This document shows, in pieces, positions 21,415-33,080 of a stretch of 64,000 nucleotides of DNA. This DNA comes from Paroedura picta (Eukaryota; Chordata; Lepidosauria; Squamata; Gekkonidae), in the NCBI RefSeq assembly GCF_049243985.1, contig NC_135384.1:15124501-15188500 (forward strand). The letters are read 5' to 3'. The notes beneath the pieces were generated by a model. That model was not told the DNA's origin. It worked only from the letters and a program-made list of their open reading frames with translations, and did not search any database. How positions within the stretch are numbered: the stretch's first letter is position 1; each line of letters opens with the position of its first letter. The position numbers and the translations under genes are program-made.

Positions 21415-22368
21415 CTATATACCCACAAGAGAGAAACTTTTCCTGAAAAGTCTTTGTATGGATTCCTTTACCTCTTTGTTCCGAAAGCTATATATGAGTG
21501 GGTTGATCAGAGGAGTCAGAACAGTATAAAACAGAGAGAAAATTTTGTTTGTATCTTTTAGAGATGGGGTATCTGGGATCATATACACGACAATTAGGGT
21601 ACCATAATATAAGGTTACAACAATAAGATGGGAAGAGCAGGTGGAAAAGGCTTTTTGCTTTCCAGTGGTAGATGGGATTTTTAGGACAGTAGTAATAATA
21701 TAAACATAGGAAATCAAGGTCAAGAGAAATGGAACCAGCGAAAATGTTAGGGAACATATGTAAGCCACAATCTTCAGCAGAATTATGTCACTACAGGAGA
21801 GATTAAGCAGAGGTTCGAAATCACAGAAGTAGCTATCAATCTCATTGGGTCCACAGAATGTTATTTGCATTATCAAGGTAATGATAATAGCAATGGCTAG
21901 AAAACCGCTTAGCCAAGACAGACTCGCCAGCTGACAACAAAATCCATCCTGCATAAGGACAGCATAGTTAAGAGGCTTGCATATGGCTATGTAGCGATCG
22001 TAAGACATTACAGACAACAAACAGCATTCAGTAGACACCAGCGAAGCAAAGAAGTAAAACTGTGCAATACAGCCATTAACAGAAAGTCTTTTCTCTCCAG
22101 TTATGAGACTGGCCAGCATCCTCAGTAAGATGGTTGAACTGTAGAAGATCTCCAAGCAAGACAGATTCCCTAGGAAGTAGTACATGGGCTTGTGAAGATG
22201 CCGATCTGCAACAACTAGTACTACTAAGAGGATATTCCCAGCCATGGTACTGATGTAGGTGGCAAGAAACACCAGGAAGAGAAGAAGCTGAAACTGAGGG
22301 GATGTTTCAAATCCTAGAAGAATGAATTCGGTGATGATTGTTTGGTTTTTCCACTCTGTAACAGCCAT
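21415..22368 (-). CDS. Olfactory receptor, class II (OR11-like), intact
   Basis: 317-residue odorant receptor. Marks: NQT at residues 8-10, GN in TM1, KPMYYFLGNLSCLE (TM2), MSYDRYIAICKPLNY (TM3), ITFCGPNEIDSYFCD (loop 2), STTGKQKAFSTCSSHL (TM6) and PLINPLIYSFRNKEVK (TM7). It shares MSYDRY, the GPNEID loop and the TLYYGTL block with the gene at 15,141, so the two are probably old tandem relatives. TM2 has KPMY where most ORs have TPMY. No closer acceptor than the AATCAG near 22,420 is seen before the ATG. Confidence 0.95.
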   Translation of the reverse strand: MAVTEWKNQTIITEFILLGFETSPQFQLLLFLVFLATYISTMAGNILLVVLVVADRHLHKPMYYFLGNLSCLEIFYSSTILLRMLASLITGEKRLSVNGCIAQFYFFASLVSTECCLLSVMSYDRYIAICKPLNYAVLMQDGFCCQLASLSWLSGFLAIAIIITLIMQITFCGPNEIDSYFCDFEPLLNLSCSDIILLKIVAYICSLTFSLVPFLLTLISYVYIITTVLKIPSTTGKQKAFSTCSSHLIVVTLYYGTLIVVYMIPDTPSLKDTNKIFSLFYTVLTPLINPLIYSFRNKEVKESIQRLFRKSFSLVGI

Positions 22369-24160
22369 TCAAAATAACGTGGAGATAAGGGAGAATGTCA
22401 CAGTGTCACAATCCATTCTGATTCATGAAAATGCCTTCGAATCACTTTCACATGATGTTGGCTGCAATGACATAGAGGGGGTGGGGGAATCTTCATTAAA
22501 AGAATTGTGCAAAAGGTTTTTTAAATATATCAATTTTAACTCACCACTAGACAGTGCCATATTTTAAACTGTGAAAGACAAACACACCCCAAAGAATCCC
22601 AAGTGAAGCACAGCAAATCTAAAGTGATTTGAATTTTCTCCCCTCCAATTGATTATTTTTTAAAAATAAAATCAGTTTGGTCATGAATATTCAATAGACA
22701 TGAAATACGTTTTATAAACATTTTAATAAATATTTCTAAGGACTACATTTTAATGTAAATGTAATAGCCATTACTTTAGTCTTCCTCCTTAATAAAGACT
22801 TGAGAGCTGGGCCAGCCAATGATTTTTTACTGCTTTGTAGATGTCCTTACCTTTGTCCAGCACTGTTTAATGCACTGAATTGAATACATTTCCTTTTGCT
22901 GCATGATGTTTGTTTTGATGATGGGATCCAGACTAACTAAACACACTGAGGATTAGGAGAACTTTGCAGTGTAAGGATGGACCTCGGTCACTAAGCCCCT
23001 TCCATGGATGGGGGCTTTGAAATACATTACAAATAGCAAGGTCCATTTACTATGAGCAGTCTTCTGTCCTCCGGTTAAATGAAAACAGATCATTCACCTC
23101 ACTTTTGCTATAGTTCATTGACACATAACTGCAGGACAATATTTATTATATAAAGAGTCTCATTCTGTCATCATCACCATTACCAACAAGGTGGTTCTCC
23201 TTGGGATGGAGAACAGCAATTATGTTTGCCGATTACATTCCTTAGGGATAAATATATTGGACTCAAGAACTGGGGGAACTCCCCTTGGATGTTCCTACTG
23301 AAGGGAATTTGAAATACACGTGGAAAGAAAATTAAAAACTTGCTCATTACTGGGTTATGGAAAGAAGCAGCAGTCCACATGGCTATAAACTCTACAGGAA
23401 TGCAAGAAGAGCCCAGCTGAATTAAACCACCAGTTCATATGATCCAGCCAACCTGCAGCCAACCAGATAGCTCAATGGTGTTGGCAAAGTCTAAATATAC
23501 AGTAATCTGGAGCACACGCTGCTTAAGAATAAAATCCATTAAAGAATAGAACTTTATAGGAAAGAACAGAGAGAAATAGAAGCCCATTGGTCTAATCAAA
23601 TGGAGAGAGAAGAAGAGGGCCAACTATCCTCAAAAGATGAAGGAAAAGTTTTATATGTTTCACAAGCCAATCAAGAGACAAGAACAACTGAAATAGGAGA
23701 AGTGTTGTGTATGGCAGGACCCTTCCTTACAATATGGCATACTTTCCCCAGTAACCAGAGGCACCCCTCAATAGTCTAGACTTGTATACAAGTGGAACTT
23801 TCAGGTGGAGCATAGCTGGTAGTCCCCATGCTGAACTTGTGTAAAACGTAAGATTTAGCTTCGTTTTGAGAAGGAGAATGGCATACACTGTATACACTGG
23901 AACAGGCTAAATAAAAGGTAAAAAAATAGAAACTCAAAAATAAAAGAATTACATCCTTTGTCTATCTGTGGTATTTCCCTGCTAAATTAAATTAAATAAT
24001 ACAGCACTAAAGCCAATTTTCAAAATAATTTGGGCAATTCAATTCAATCAATGGCTAATTTTAAAGAAAGAAGAGGGTTTAAAAAACAGAAAATCCTCTT
24101 AAGTGTCATTGAAAAAGGCTAAGAGTAACAAAAACAATTCAATAGTACTTTGGTAGGAAA
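22369..24160. other. Intergenic, nothing named
   Basis: No coding exon recognised. The first few hundred bases are the 5' flank of the minus-strand OR. No named repeat is recognised in the remainder. Confidence 0.45.
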
Positions 24161-24785
24161 AACCTGGCCGAGTCTTACCTCGGCCAAATATTGATGCAGT
24201 GGAGGGCTTGCTGGGAGGGAGAGGTGACCCCTGAGAGGCTTTCTAGCATGCACACTGACAACACAACACAGTGTAAAGGGTGGGGCGGGACTATTTAAGT
24301 CGACACGTGCGTGGGTCTCGCCCTCTTCACCAGGAACGCCGCGGGAGCTGCTTCCCTCCCACCCACCTCCCTATGTTGTATATAGCATTGTTTAGGGTTT
24401 CAATGTGTATGTTTTGTTCAATAATTGTCCAAGATGTGGGTTTGCATGGAATGGAGCCTGTTGGCAGGGAGTCTGGTGTGCAATCAGACTCCCTGGGGTT
24501 TGGGGCCTCACCTATGCCTGGTGGCTCCCCCGCATAGGTCGTTTCCCTTAGTGGCGGACTTCAGTAAGCAAGGGATCTGCTCTCCCAACTGGGAACGGTG
24601 TGGGTCCCCAGGGCGCCTCTGGACTCCATGGGTGGTTGGTGCAATCTGCTGACTGCTAGGTCAGGCTCCCTCTCCCATGCTGTGCCAACCTTTCTGTGGG
24701 GAGGTAATAAAGCTGTGGCCTTTTTCATCCCAACATTGGTGTCACATCTTATTCCAGCACATAATGCCCTCCTGCAAGTCAAATT
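24160..24785 (+). mobile_element. Solo LTR-like fossil
   Basis: Contains a TATA-like ACTATTTAAGT at 24,290, a pyrimidine-rich CTTCCCTCCCACCCACCTCC block, the family-typical GAGCCTGTTGGCAGGGAGTC at 24,450, and AATAAAGCTGTGGCC at 24,706. It ends near CTCCTGCAAGTCAA. No internal coding region lies next to it, so it is a solitary copy. It is the same subfamily as the minus-strand copy at 28,470. It looks broken and moderately old. Confidence 0.6.
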
Positions 24786-24879
24786 ACTGAAACATTACTG
24801 TGCTTTATGCATTTGGCACTGCACTGCCTCCAAGATTGTCACGTTTACAGTGAAAAGCTGTTGCTTTAAGTCATGGAGA

Positions 24880-25067
24880 TAGATTCGAATGGGTAGCCAT
24901 GTTGGTCTGAAGTAGCACAATAAAATCAGAGTCCAGTAGCATTTTTAAGACCAACCAAGATTTATTCAAGGCGTGAGTCTGAGGAAGAGTGCTTGCACTC
25001 GAAATCTCATGCCTTGAATAAATCTTTGTTGGTCTTAAAGGTGCTACTGGACTCTGATTTTAAGTCA
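24880..25067. repeat. Squamate fold-back (palindromic) repeat
   Basis: The left half (AATCAGAGTCCAGTAGCATT, AAGACCAACCAAGATTTATT, CAAGGCGTGAG) is the reverse complement of the right half (CTCATGCCTTGAATAAATCT, TTGTTGGTCTTAAAGGTGCT, ACTGGACTCTGATTTTAA). The preceding GGGTAGCCATGTTGGTCTGA is its usual left end. Degraded relatives lie at 5.8, 11.7, 35.5 and 56.2-56.5 kb. Class unknown. Confidence 0.8.
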
Positions 25068-25509
25068 TGAAGTTAGATATCTTTAGTCTTGCAAACTCAG
25101 GAAATAGATCTGGTGACACACTGCTCTAAAAAAAAAAAAGCACAGGAGTACACAATTGAAAACACCGTTCAGAATGAATGAAGGTTCTCCCTAAAGGTAA
25201 TGATTTGGAAAAAAAAATCAGGATAACATCCAAATGCTAATTCAAGTGAATCATTTCTGGCTTTTCACAAATCACCATGTGTGACAATAAAACAGAACAA
25301 AACCCTGAATCTGAATCTCAAACAGTAACCATTCATTCTCTCCCTGGCATGTACACAGACACTCACAAAGAAATTGTTTCTGTTTAAGAGAATTTTAATG
25401 AGATTTCATTGACATGCATCAACAGGGCTTTCTAATTGAACTGTCATCAACCTCAGGGTTAGTATACATTAAAAAAGTAAATCTAAAAAAGATAGACACA
25501 CCTGTCCTT
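25068..25509. other. Intergenic, nothing recognised
   Basis: 3' flank of the next OR; includes a short A run at about 25,128-25,139. Confidence 0.5.
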
Positions 25510-26442
25510 TCATTCTGAATATAATTTCTTGGTTAAGATTCTTTTTAGAGACTCTTTTATATCCTTGTTTCTCAAGGTGTAGATCAATGGGTTTAACATG
25601 GGTGTGACAATGCTGTAAAGGACAGAAATTAATCTATCGTTGTCTAATGAGTAAGTTGATATTGGCCGGACATAGGTGAAGATAGAGCTCCCGTAATACA
25701 TGAGGACAATAGTCAGGTGTGAGGCACAGGTGGAGAATGCTTTGAGTCTCCCTTCAGAGGAGCTTATCTTCAGGATAGTGGAGATTATATAGACATAGGA
25801 GAGAACTATGCAAACAAATGGGGTCCATCCTATGAAAACCCCTATAAGAAGCAGAATGATCTCATTGAGGGTGGTGTCCCCACAGGAGAGCAGCAGGAGT
25901 GGAGGGATATCACAAAAGAAATAGTTAAGTTTATTGGCTCCACAGAAAGGCAGGTGGAAGGTGAAATAGGTGTGCAAAGCAGAATTGAGAAAACCAGTTG
26001 CCCAGGAGGTACCAGCTAACTGGAGGCAAAGTTCTTTCCTCATCATGACTGTATAATGCAAAGGGTGACAGATAGCAACAAAACGGTCGTAAGCCATGGC
26101 AGCCAGAAGAATGCACTCTGTACCTACAAAAGTGAGAAAGAAATAGAGCTGAATTACACACCCAGCATATGAGATGCTCTTCCTGTCTGACAGCAGATGC
26201 ACCAGCATCTGAGGGACATTGGTGGTGGTATAACAGATATCCAGAAAGGAGAGGTTCCCTAGGAAGAAATACATGGGGGTGTGAAGGTGTGGGTCCAGGC
26301 AAGCAATGGTAATGATAGAGAGGTTCCCCACCAGAGTACATATGTAAGTAAGGAGAAAGATGGCAAAAATCAGCATCTGAAGGTTTTGTAGACTGGAGAA
26401 TCCTAAGATGAGGAATTCCGTAGGAACGGTTTCATTGACCAT
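25510..26442 (-). CDS. Olfactory receptor, OR5V1-like, copy 1
   Basis: 310-residue odorant receptor. Marks: NET at residues 3-5, [18 protein letters not shown] (TM2), [31 protein letters not shown] (loop 2), [20 protein letters not shown] (TM5), [16 protein letters not shown] (TM6), [15 protein letters not shown] (loop 3) and [16 protein letters not shown] (TM7). These blocks agree closely with human OR5V1 as I remember it, which sits in the MHC-linked OR cluster. An acceptor (TCTGTTCCAG) lies 27 bases before the ATG. It forms a tandem pair with the gene at 32,130; only a few dozen residues differ. No defect is visible. Confidence 0.95.
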   Translation of the reverse strand: MVNETVPTEFLILGFSSLQNLQMLIFAIFLLTYICTLVGNLSIITIACLDPHLHTPMYFFLGNLSFLDICYTTTNVPQMLVHLLSDRKSISYAGCVIQLYFFLTFVGTECILLAAMAYDRFVAICHPLHYTVMMRKELCLQLAGTSWATGFLNSALHTYFTFHLPFCGANKLNYFFCDIPPLLLLSCGDTTLNEIILLLIGVFIGWTPFVCIVLSYVYIISTILKISSSEGRLKAFSTCASHLTIVLMYYGSSIFTYVRPISTYSLDNDRLISVLYSIVTPMLNPLIYTLRNKDIKESLKRILTKKLYSE

Positions 26443-26879
26443 TGTTTTGATGCATCTCCACTCTTCTATCTGGAACAGAGAAGAGAAATATTGGAAATGT
26501 TACACTGCTTAAAATGAACATCAGACTTACATTTATTATAATATGGCTCCAAGCCACCTACAAATCCCATGCAACTTTCCCCCTCTTTAATTGATCTATA
26601 AATCTGCATTCTATATGTGCACGCATATTTAAACACTCCATACAAATGGACTTAAGGAAATCTATTAGGTGCTCAGCACACTTAAGGATGCATGAAGAAA
26701 TGTTCCAACCAATGTTTTATCCAGTCAGCTCTGCATAGACCATAATGTGGCTCTGTCAATTATGTGAACCACCCTTCCTTACTGAAGTATTATAGTCTGC
26801 TGCAAAGAGTAGACATATTGGAACACACATCCAGCTATAGAAGCCCTATAATTGATATCCTTTTCTGCTGAGAGCTATC

Positions 26880-27275
26880 CTGGAACAATCAATACTTGGC
26901 AACTGATAAGACTTGGGGTTCAAATCCTTGCTCTAGGCTGAAACTCCTACCAACAGCAGTGACTAAAAGTCGGTACGCTAAAATCCAATATGCTGACAGA
27001 CTCTGCCCATGTCCTGCAAAGAAACCCGAGTCAGTGGGACACGTTCTCCTCTTTGGTGAGCAACATAACCATCTCAGAGAACGGTACATATTTCCTCTCG
27101 TGGGGACGAGCAAGATTCACAGTCCTGCAACAATAGATCATAACCCTCAAAGAACTGAAGGCATTGCAAAATTCCTTAACGGGATTTTCACCAAGTGATC
27201 TGGGATCTGGGATCTGAACCACCTTGTCTTTTATATAGATGTTTTATTATGATTATGCTGATAAAGGTATTTGAT
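26880..27275 (+). mobile_element. LINE 3' fragment with a Cys-His end motif
   Basis: A frame at 26,896-27,198 ends with CPCPAKKPESVGHVLLF, followed by LRERYIFPLV, a cysteine-histidine block typical of the C terminus of some LINE polyproteins. The sequence ends GATAAAGGTATTTGATTTGA, as squamate LINE tails do. The clade is not certain. It is not a host gene. Confidence 0.5.
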
Positions 27276-28465
27276 TTGATGCTATGTGGATGAAATAAGG
27301 AACGAGGAGTGGGAAGGCTCTGTGAGCAGAGCAGACTTAGAGGGAAATTTCCTGGTGGGCCACTGCCCTAGAGGGCTGCTGGTGGCTGGGTGCAAGTGTA
27401 ACCAGACTCTACCACCTGATCCATGGTTATCCTTCCAGGGTGGGGGGTGGAGGGTGAGGAAAGGCTCTTTTTTTTTTTTGCTTGTATTTTATGTGTAGGT
27501 CTGGATTTCTGACCATTTGTTCCCAGAATGTGACAACTGCCTAATCCTGAACATTTCAAAATGTAAGTATCCATTATTAGAATTGTGCAGCAGAAAATGC
27601 CTGATTTCACACATGACAGATCTCTGAATTTACTTGTGTATGCAAGCATGGAAGCAAATGTACATGTGAAGTGAGAACCCATATACCCTTGCAGCGTTCT
27701 CTTGGCTTAGAAATAGTTCGGCTCTGATCACAGTCATGATAGCAGCTGATTCTATGCACTGCCAAGTTCACACAGCAAAGTGAATGTCTGAAGCATAGGC
27801 TTTCAATCGGTGTGAACATTGGGATAAATCACTATCAGAATATTAGCATGCATGAGCATCTACCCAAGCAAAAGCATAGCATTTTTTAAATGCAGATTCT
27901 AACCCAATGTATGCTCATTTTCTAATTCCACACCCAAATACATATGTTAGAGGAAACACAAAGGCCTGAATAAAATACAGTATACTAGCTCATTAAAAGA
28001 CTCTTAGGAATTTATCCCAGAATAAGCTCTCATTGACAAACATCCTCTTGTGCAGATGCAACCCTACCTGTGAAACAAGAGTGCCACATCCTGGAACCAA
28101 GGCTCACCTAGTTCAACTTGTAATTCAAATCCATCATTATCATAAGTCTTTAAAGAGGAGGAGTTTAAAGAGACAGGGACTGGCATTTTATACCTAGCTT
28201 CTGCTTGTGCTTCTCTCTTGCATCCTCCCACAACGTCTCACTCAACCATCTCTTATACCTGTTTCAGACACCACATGAGACAGTTCCTAATTAGTCAAGG
28301 CTATGTTGTTCACAGCCATCCCACTATGATTTTTGGTAATGATAATTAGCTTTACAAGGATGCAGCCTATGAACACCAGCAATTAGAGCGGAAAGCTCTG
28401 TGTTGCACTAAGTTGCATCTATATGACATCATTAGCATGATCTTCCAAGAAAGGGTTATTTCCCC
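27276..28465. other. Intergenic, nothing named
   Basis: A GC-rich patch at 27,340-27,460 may be unclassified repeat. No exon is recognised. Confidence 0.45.
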
Positions 28466-28469
28466 CCCA

Positions 28470-28945
28470 TTGACTTGCAGGAAGGCATTGTGTGCTGGAA
28501 TAAGACATGGCACGCCAGTGCTGGGTATAAACATGGCCACAGCTTTATTGCCTCCTCACTGGAGGGTTGGCACAGCATGGGAGAGGGAGCCTGACCTAAC
28601 TGTCAGCAGACTGCATCAACAACCCCTGGAGTCCAGAGGTGCCCTGAGGACTCACACCATTCCCAGATGGGAGAGCACATCCCCTTGCCTACTGAACTCC
28701 ACCACTAAGGGAAGCAACCTATGTGGGGGAGCAAATAGGCACCAAAATCATTTAACTGTCCCCAGGTCATCAGTCAAACAAGCTCCTGGCTTCCCAGCTG
28801 AGTAAGTGGTGTTTCTCTGCTGTGAAAAGTCTTTAAGTGGCTTCCAATCACATTCCTTTCCTCTCCCCACACCTTGCACCTCCCAGCAGGCCCTACACCA
28901 CATCAGTGCTCAGCTGTGGTAAGCCTCAGTTGGGTTTTCATTAAA
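28470..28945 (-). mobile_element. Solo LTR-like fossil, reverse orientation
   Basis: Read on the minus strand it matches the copy at 24,160-24,785: GGTCAGGCTCCCTCTCCCAT, CAATAAAGCTGTGGCCATGT and the end TCCTGCAAGTCAATGG. No internal region. Broken, moderately old, with some upstream part missing. Confidence 0.55.
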
Positions 28946-29092
28946 CTTTTAGAAAGTCTGCCAAGAGTTTAGTCAGTTGACCGACTAAGACTGACAGGCA
29001 TACAAAACAATCATCTGTTGTTATCCTCGATTTTTAAAAGAAACCTTTACCAAGGAGTGTTTCCCCCATTCTTTAACCTTTATAGTCTTTCA

Positions 29093-29165
29093 GAGAATCA
29101 TAGAGTTGGAAGACACCTCCAGGGTTGTCTATTTCAGCCCCCTGCAGAATATAGCAAATTCACAT
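29093..29165 (-). mobile_element. CR1 LINE 3' tip
   Basis: AGAATCATAGAGTTGGAAGA, then CACCTCCAGGGTTGTCTA, is the reverse complement of the last bases of CR1. Confidence 0.75.
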
Positions 29166-29188
29166 CAGTGTTTTATTTTAATGTTATC

Positions 29189-29490
29189 AGCCTGGTATGG
29201 TGGTTAAGAATTCCTCTGCATGAAACTTGCTGGGTGACCTTGAGCCAGTCACAGTTCTCTTAGAATTCTCTCATAAGAACTTTAGAGGAGTCCTGCCAGA
29301 TCAGATCAGTGGTCCCCTTAGTCCAGCATCCTGTCTCATGCAGTGGCCAACCAGTTCCTCTGGTTCCTTCTTATCACAGCCCCACCTACCTCTCAAGGTG
29401 CAAGGTGTGGGGAGAGGAAAAGGAATGTTATTGGAAGCCAGTTAAAGACTTTTCAAGGTAGAGAAAAGCAGGAAATAAAACTTATTTTCT
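29189..29490 (+). mobile_element. tRNA-derived SINE interrupted by another repeat
   Basis: The flanks (GGTATGGTGGTTAAGAATTC, GGGTGACCTTGAGCCAGTCA and later GTGTGGGGAGAGGAAAAGGA) belong to the SINE type seen at 1,395. The interior at about 29,278-29,372 (ATCAGATCAGTGGTCCCCTT, CAGTGGCCAACCAGTTCCTC) is a different high-copy squamate repeat that I cannot classify. Confidence 0.55.
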
Positions 29491-31285
29491 ACTAGGCAGC
29501 ATCTCAAAGAATCAGACCAATAGCTGTTTATGTTTTCTACTGTACACTGGAGACATAGTAAACTAAGATAAGTCATTAATGTCAATGCAGACAAATGTTT
29601 AAAGTCTAATCGAAGTAGGGACTGATGGGTTCTCCATATGATGTCAATAATCTACTCTGAGAAATTCCCCCTGGAGATAAATTCTTTTACATGGCTTTTC
29701 CGGGTGATAGCTGTGAAAGCATCAATACTTGGAATGGTAAAAAAAATGATGACTGTAATTCAGAGAACATTTTATGTATACAGATACCATTTAAATCAGG
29801 ATGATTTTAGTATAATTTTAGCACATATCCAGCTTTGTGCTGGTGAAGAAAAGAAGAGGCATCCCCTTTGAACACCAAGTTGGGCTATGCTGGTGAACAT
29901 GGAACATGCATGGGCAATAGCCATTAGGAGTGTGGTCTTCAGCAAGAAGGAAAATGGGCGAAATTATTTTTTTGTGGGAGCTGGATGGAGCCCACTGATA
30001 GAAAGAAGCTGGTATATATTCAAGCATTGTAATATTTTCTATACAAATCAAGCCTTTGCTCATGAAGAACCTTTATTTAATATGAAAAGTAGCACAACAA
30101 ATGACACAATTATTGCTTTATAATATGAACATACCAGTCCTCAGTTGATGTGTTACCCAAGGCAAGAGCTCTCATCATTGGATTGACACCACATGCCCTG
30201 CATTGAGCTGCCACTGGTATCCACTTTGGTCTAGGAAAAGACAAGCCAAACCAGTATCACAGGGCACTATGGGAGTGCCAGCAGCCATGTTTGGACCAAC
30301 TGACTCTGCTCCTGAAAAAAAATGCCTTTCTACACAGAAACTGGGTGTCATGTATACATCCTTGATCAAGACAAGGACATCCACCTTTCTTGACATTCTT
30401 CCGCTCCTGACCATTGTATTGCTAAATAGTAGCTGGCCAACTCCTTTCTCAATCTCATTCTCAAGCTAAATTCTTTGTTTACGCTCCAAACTCCTTTCTG
30501 TCCTAAATATTAAGCCAGCCTACTAGGAATTTAATTACTCTCGTCAGCTAGATGTTCATTATGAGCCCATTTCCAGAATCTTCCCAAAGCTTCCCATTCT
30601 TCCCAAATATCCTTTTGTTTTTTGCATCTTGATCATCCCCATTGCAGAGTGATCAAACTCTTTGTTTATTCCCCAGAAAGCCCACCCAGCTTACATGCCT
30701 TCCCACCATATACACAGCTGGAAAAGAGTAAAAAATCCATTTTTGGGGCTTCCAAAGTTCCACCCTGATTACCATCTTTCTTGGTCCTCCTCTCTGGTGA
30801 CCAGCCTTTTTGGTACAGATCCCACCAGATGCCCAACTGGAGTGCAGGTTCATTCACATTACTCTGTTTTCTTTCCAGCACACGCCACGTCCAGATTGGT
30901 CACTATAAATAGTGGACTGGATCAAGCCAACTTTTTCAATCAAATGGGCTCAGTTCTCTTACTTCTTCAATTTTACAGCCATTATTGCAACCAACTAAGG
31001 AACTGATCCTAGCCCAAACAACAATAAAATATATCAACTGTATATTCTTTTCAAATGGCGTCTATAGTGAACTAAGGGCCATACTATGTGTATGATATAC
31101 ATATATTTTGTGCACGATATGCTACAAGACATTTCAATCTAGATTCCTGATAAAGAGGGCAGGGCAAAAATTAGTAAGACAGATCCTGCACTTCTGGTAT
31201 TCTAGAGGTTCACTTACATTAATATGACTGCTGGAATAGCAGAGAGCTGTGAAAGCTATTCTAGAGTTATGGAAGGTAATGTTAG
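29491..31285. other. Intergenic, nothing named
   Basis: No coding exon with splice and family support. Several overlapping short frames around 30,200 and 30,660-31,000 do not resemble known proteins. Confidence 0.45.
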
Positions 31286-31985
31286 AATTGTATTGGGTTT
31301 TGTTGTATTTATTTATTTCAAATGTTTATACCTCTGCTCTTAATTTGTCTCACAACAGTTTAGAATAAAGTGATAATATACAATACAACCCTCTCCCCCC
31401 AAAAAAAAATCCTTAACACATTAAAAAATGGAGATACAATAGAGTTCTAAACTCCCACCCCCTGTCCAACTTGTGGTCAAAGAGCTCTCTCATTAGGAGC
31501 GAGAGTATTGATTTAACCAACACTAAAGGATCCCCCAATAATAACTCCAGGACCCCACCCTGGCCTCAACCACACAACTGGTAGAAGACCTGCATGTTGC
31601 AGGCCCTGCAGAAAGCTGACAACTTCAACAGGGCCCTCAGCTCTTCTGGGAACTCATTCCACCAGGTTAGAGCCAAGGCTGAAAATGCTGAGGTCAGGGA
31701 AATGTCCCGGGGACCTGGAATGACCAGAAAATTCATACCACAGAGCAGAGTGCCCTGCAGGGGGCATAAACAGATAAGCAGTCCTGCCTTAAAGGTTAGA
31801 ACCAACACCTTGAACTTGACCCAGAAGCAGACTGGAGAAGACGCAACATGTGGGCCCTCCAAGGTGTCCTAGTGAGGACCCTCACAGCCACATTTTGTAC
31901 CAGTTATAATTTCTGGATCAAAGCCAAGGGTAGGCCCATGTAGAGCGAGTGATCACATTTGATCGATACAAATCCAGTCAAGAGC
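31286..31985 (-). mobile_element. L2-like LINE 3' part
   Basis: On the minus strand a short frame reads LTWWNEFPEELRALL, followed by AFCRACN, the same C-terminal block as in the + copy at 37,434. The 3' end runs out to about 31,290 through CCACCCTGGCCTCAACC and an AT-rich tail. 5' truncated. Confidence 0.7.
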
Positions 31986-32129
31986 TTGGGAACTGTCTGG
32001 CAGTTGCTTAATACAATCTGCATACAAGCTGTTTTCTATTGTAATGTTGTATACTCTGGAGGTAGAATATATCAAAACACTTTATAGAAAAAAAAACAGA
32101 AAATAACCACAACTGTACTTTTAGGGTGA

Positions 32130-33080
32130 CTATATATTCCCTATAAAGATTCTAATTAAAGCACCTTTTATATCCTTATTTCGCAGGGTATATATCAAAG
32201 GGTTTAACATGGGTGTTACAATGCTATAAAGAACAGATATAAATTGGTCTTTATCTAATGAGTATGTTGAAATTGGTCGGACATAGGTGAAGATGGCACT
32301 CCCATAATACATGAGGACAATAGTCAGGTGTGAGGCACAGGTGGAGAATGCTTTGAGTCTCCCTTCAGAGGAGCTTATCTTCAGGATAGTGGAGATTATG
32401 TAGACATAGGAGAGAACTATACAGACAAATGGGGTCCATCCTATGAAGACTCCAACCACAAGAAGAATGATCTCATTGAGGGTGGTGTCCCCACAGGAGA
32501 GCAGCAGGAGTGGAGGGATATCACAAAAGAAATAGTTAAGTCTATTGGCTCCACAGAAAGGCAGGTGGAAAGTGAAATAGGTGTGCAAAGCTGAATTGAG
32601 AAAACCACTTGCCCAGGAGGCACCAGCTAACTGGAGGCAAAGTTCTTTCCTCATCATGACTGTATAATGCAAAGGGTGACAGATGGCTACAAAACGGTCA
32701 TAGGCCATGGTGGCCAGAAGAATGCATTCGGTGCCCACAAAAGAGATAAAAAAGTAGAGCTGAATTACACACCCAGCGTATGAGATGCCCTTCCTGTCAG
32801 ACAGCAGATGCACCAGCATCTGAGGGACATTGGTGGTGGTATAGCAGATATCCAGAAAGGAGAGGTTCCCTAGGAAGAAATACATGGGGGTGTGAAGGTG
32901 AGTGTCCAGGCAAACAATGATAATGATAGAGACATTCCCTATCATAGTACAGGTATAAGTGATGAGAAAGAAAAAGAAAATCAGCAGCTGGAGGTCTTGT
33001 AGACTGGAGAACCCCAAGATAAGGAATTCAGTAGGAGCTGTTTCATTGACCATGGATTTGGAGTACTTCAAGGCTTCCAT
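32130..33080 (-). CDS. Olfactory receptor, OR5V1-like, copy 2
   Basis: Paralogue of the gene at 25,510, carrying the same OR5V1 blocks: [75 protein letters not shown] and [16 protein letters not shown]. Two starts are possible. The ATG at 33,080 directly follows a CTATTTTTCAG acceptor and gives 316 residues. The ATG at 33,053 (MVNETAP) aligns with the start of copy 1 and gives 307. I list the longer frame but think either may be used. Upstream sequence is still similar between the two copies (GGAAATGTTA, then ACTGCT), so the duplication included flanks. The C terminus diverges (IRIFIGNI against [11 protein letters not shown]). Confidence 0.94.
   Translation of the reverse strand: MEALKYSKSMVNETAPTEFLILGFSSLQDLQLLIFFFFLITYTCTMIGNVSIIIIVCLDTHLHTPMYFFLGNLSFLDICYTTTNVPQMLVHLLSDRKGISYAGCVIQLYFFISFVGTECILLATMAYDRFVAICHPLHYTVMMRKELCLQLAGASWASGFLNSALHTYFTFHLPFCGANRLNYFFCDIPPLLLLSCGDTTLNEIILLVVGVFIGWTPFVCIVLSYVYIISTILKISSSEGRLKAFSTCASHLTIVLMYYGSAIFTYVRPISTYSLDKDQFISVLYSIVTPMLNPLIYTLRNKDIKGALIRIFIGNI

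Noticed and set aside
26896-27198. 100-codon frame as a host zinc-binding gene
   Set aside because: The Cys-His block and downstream tail fit the C terminus of a LINE.
24160-28945. A retroelement whose two ends are the LTR-like copies at 24.2 and 28.5 kb
   Set aside because: They face in opposite directions and an intact OR gene lies between them, so they are separate solitary copies.
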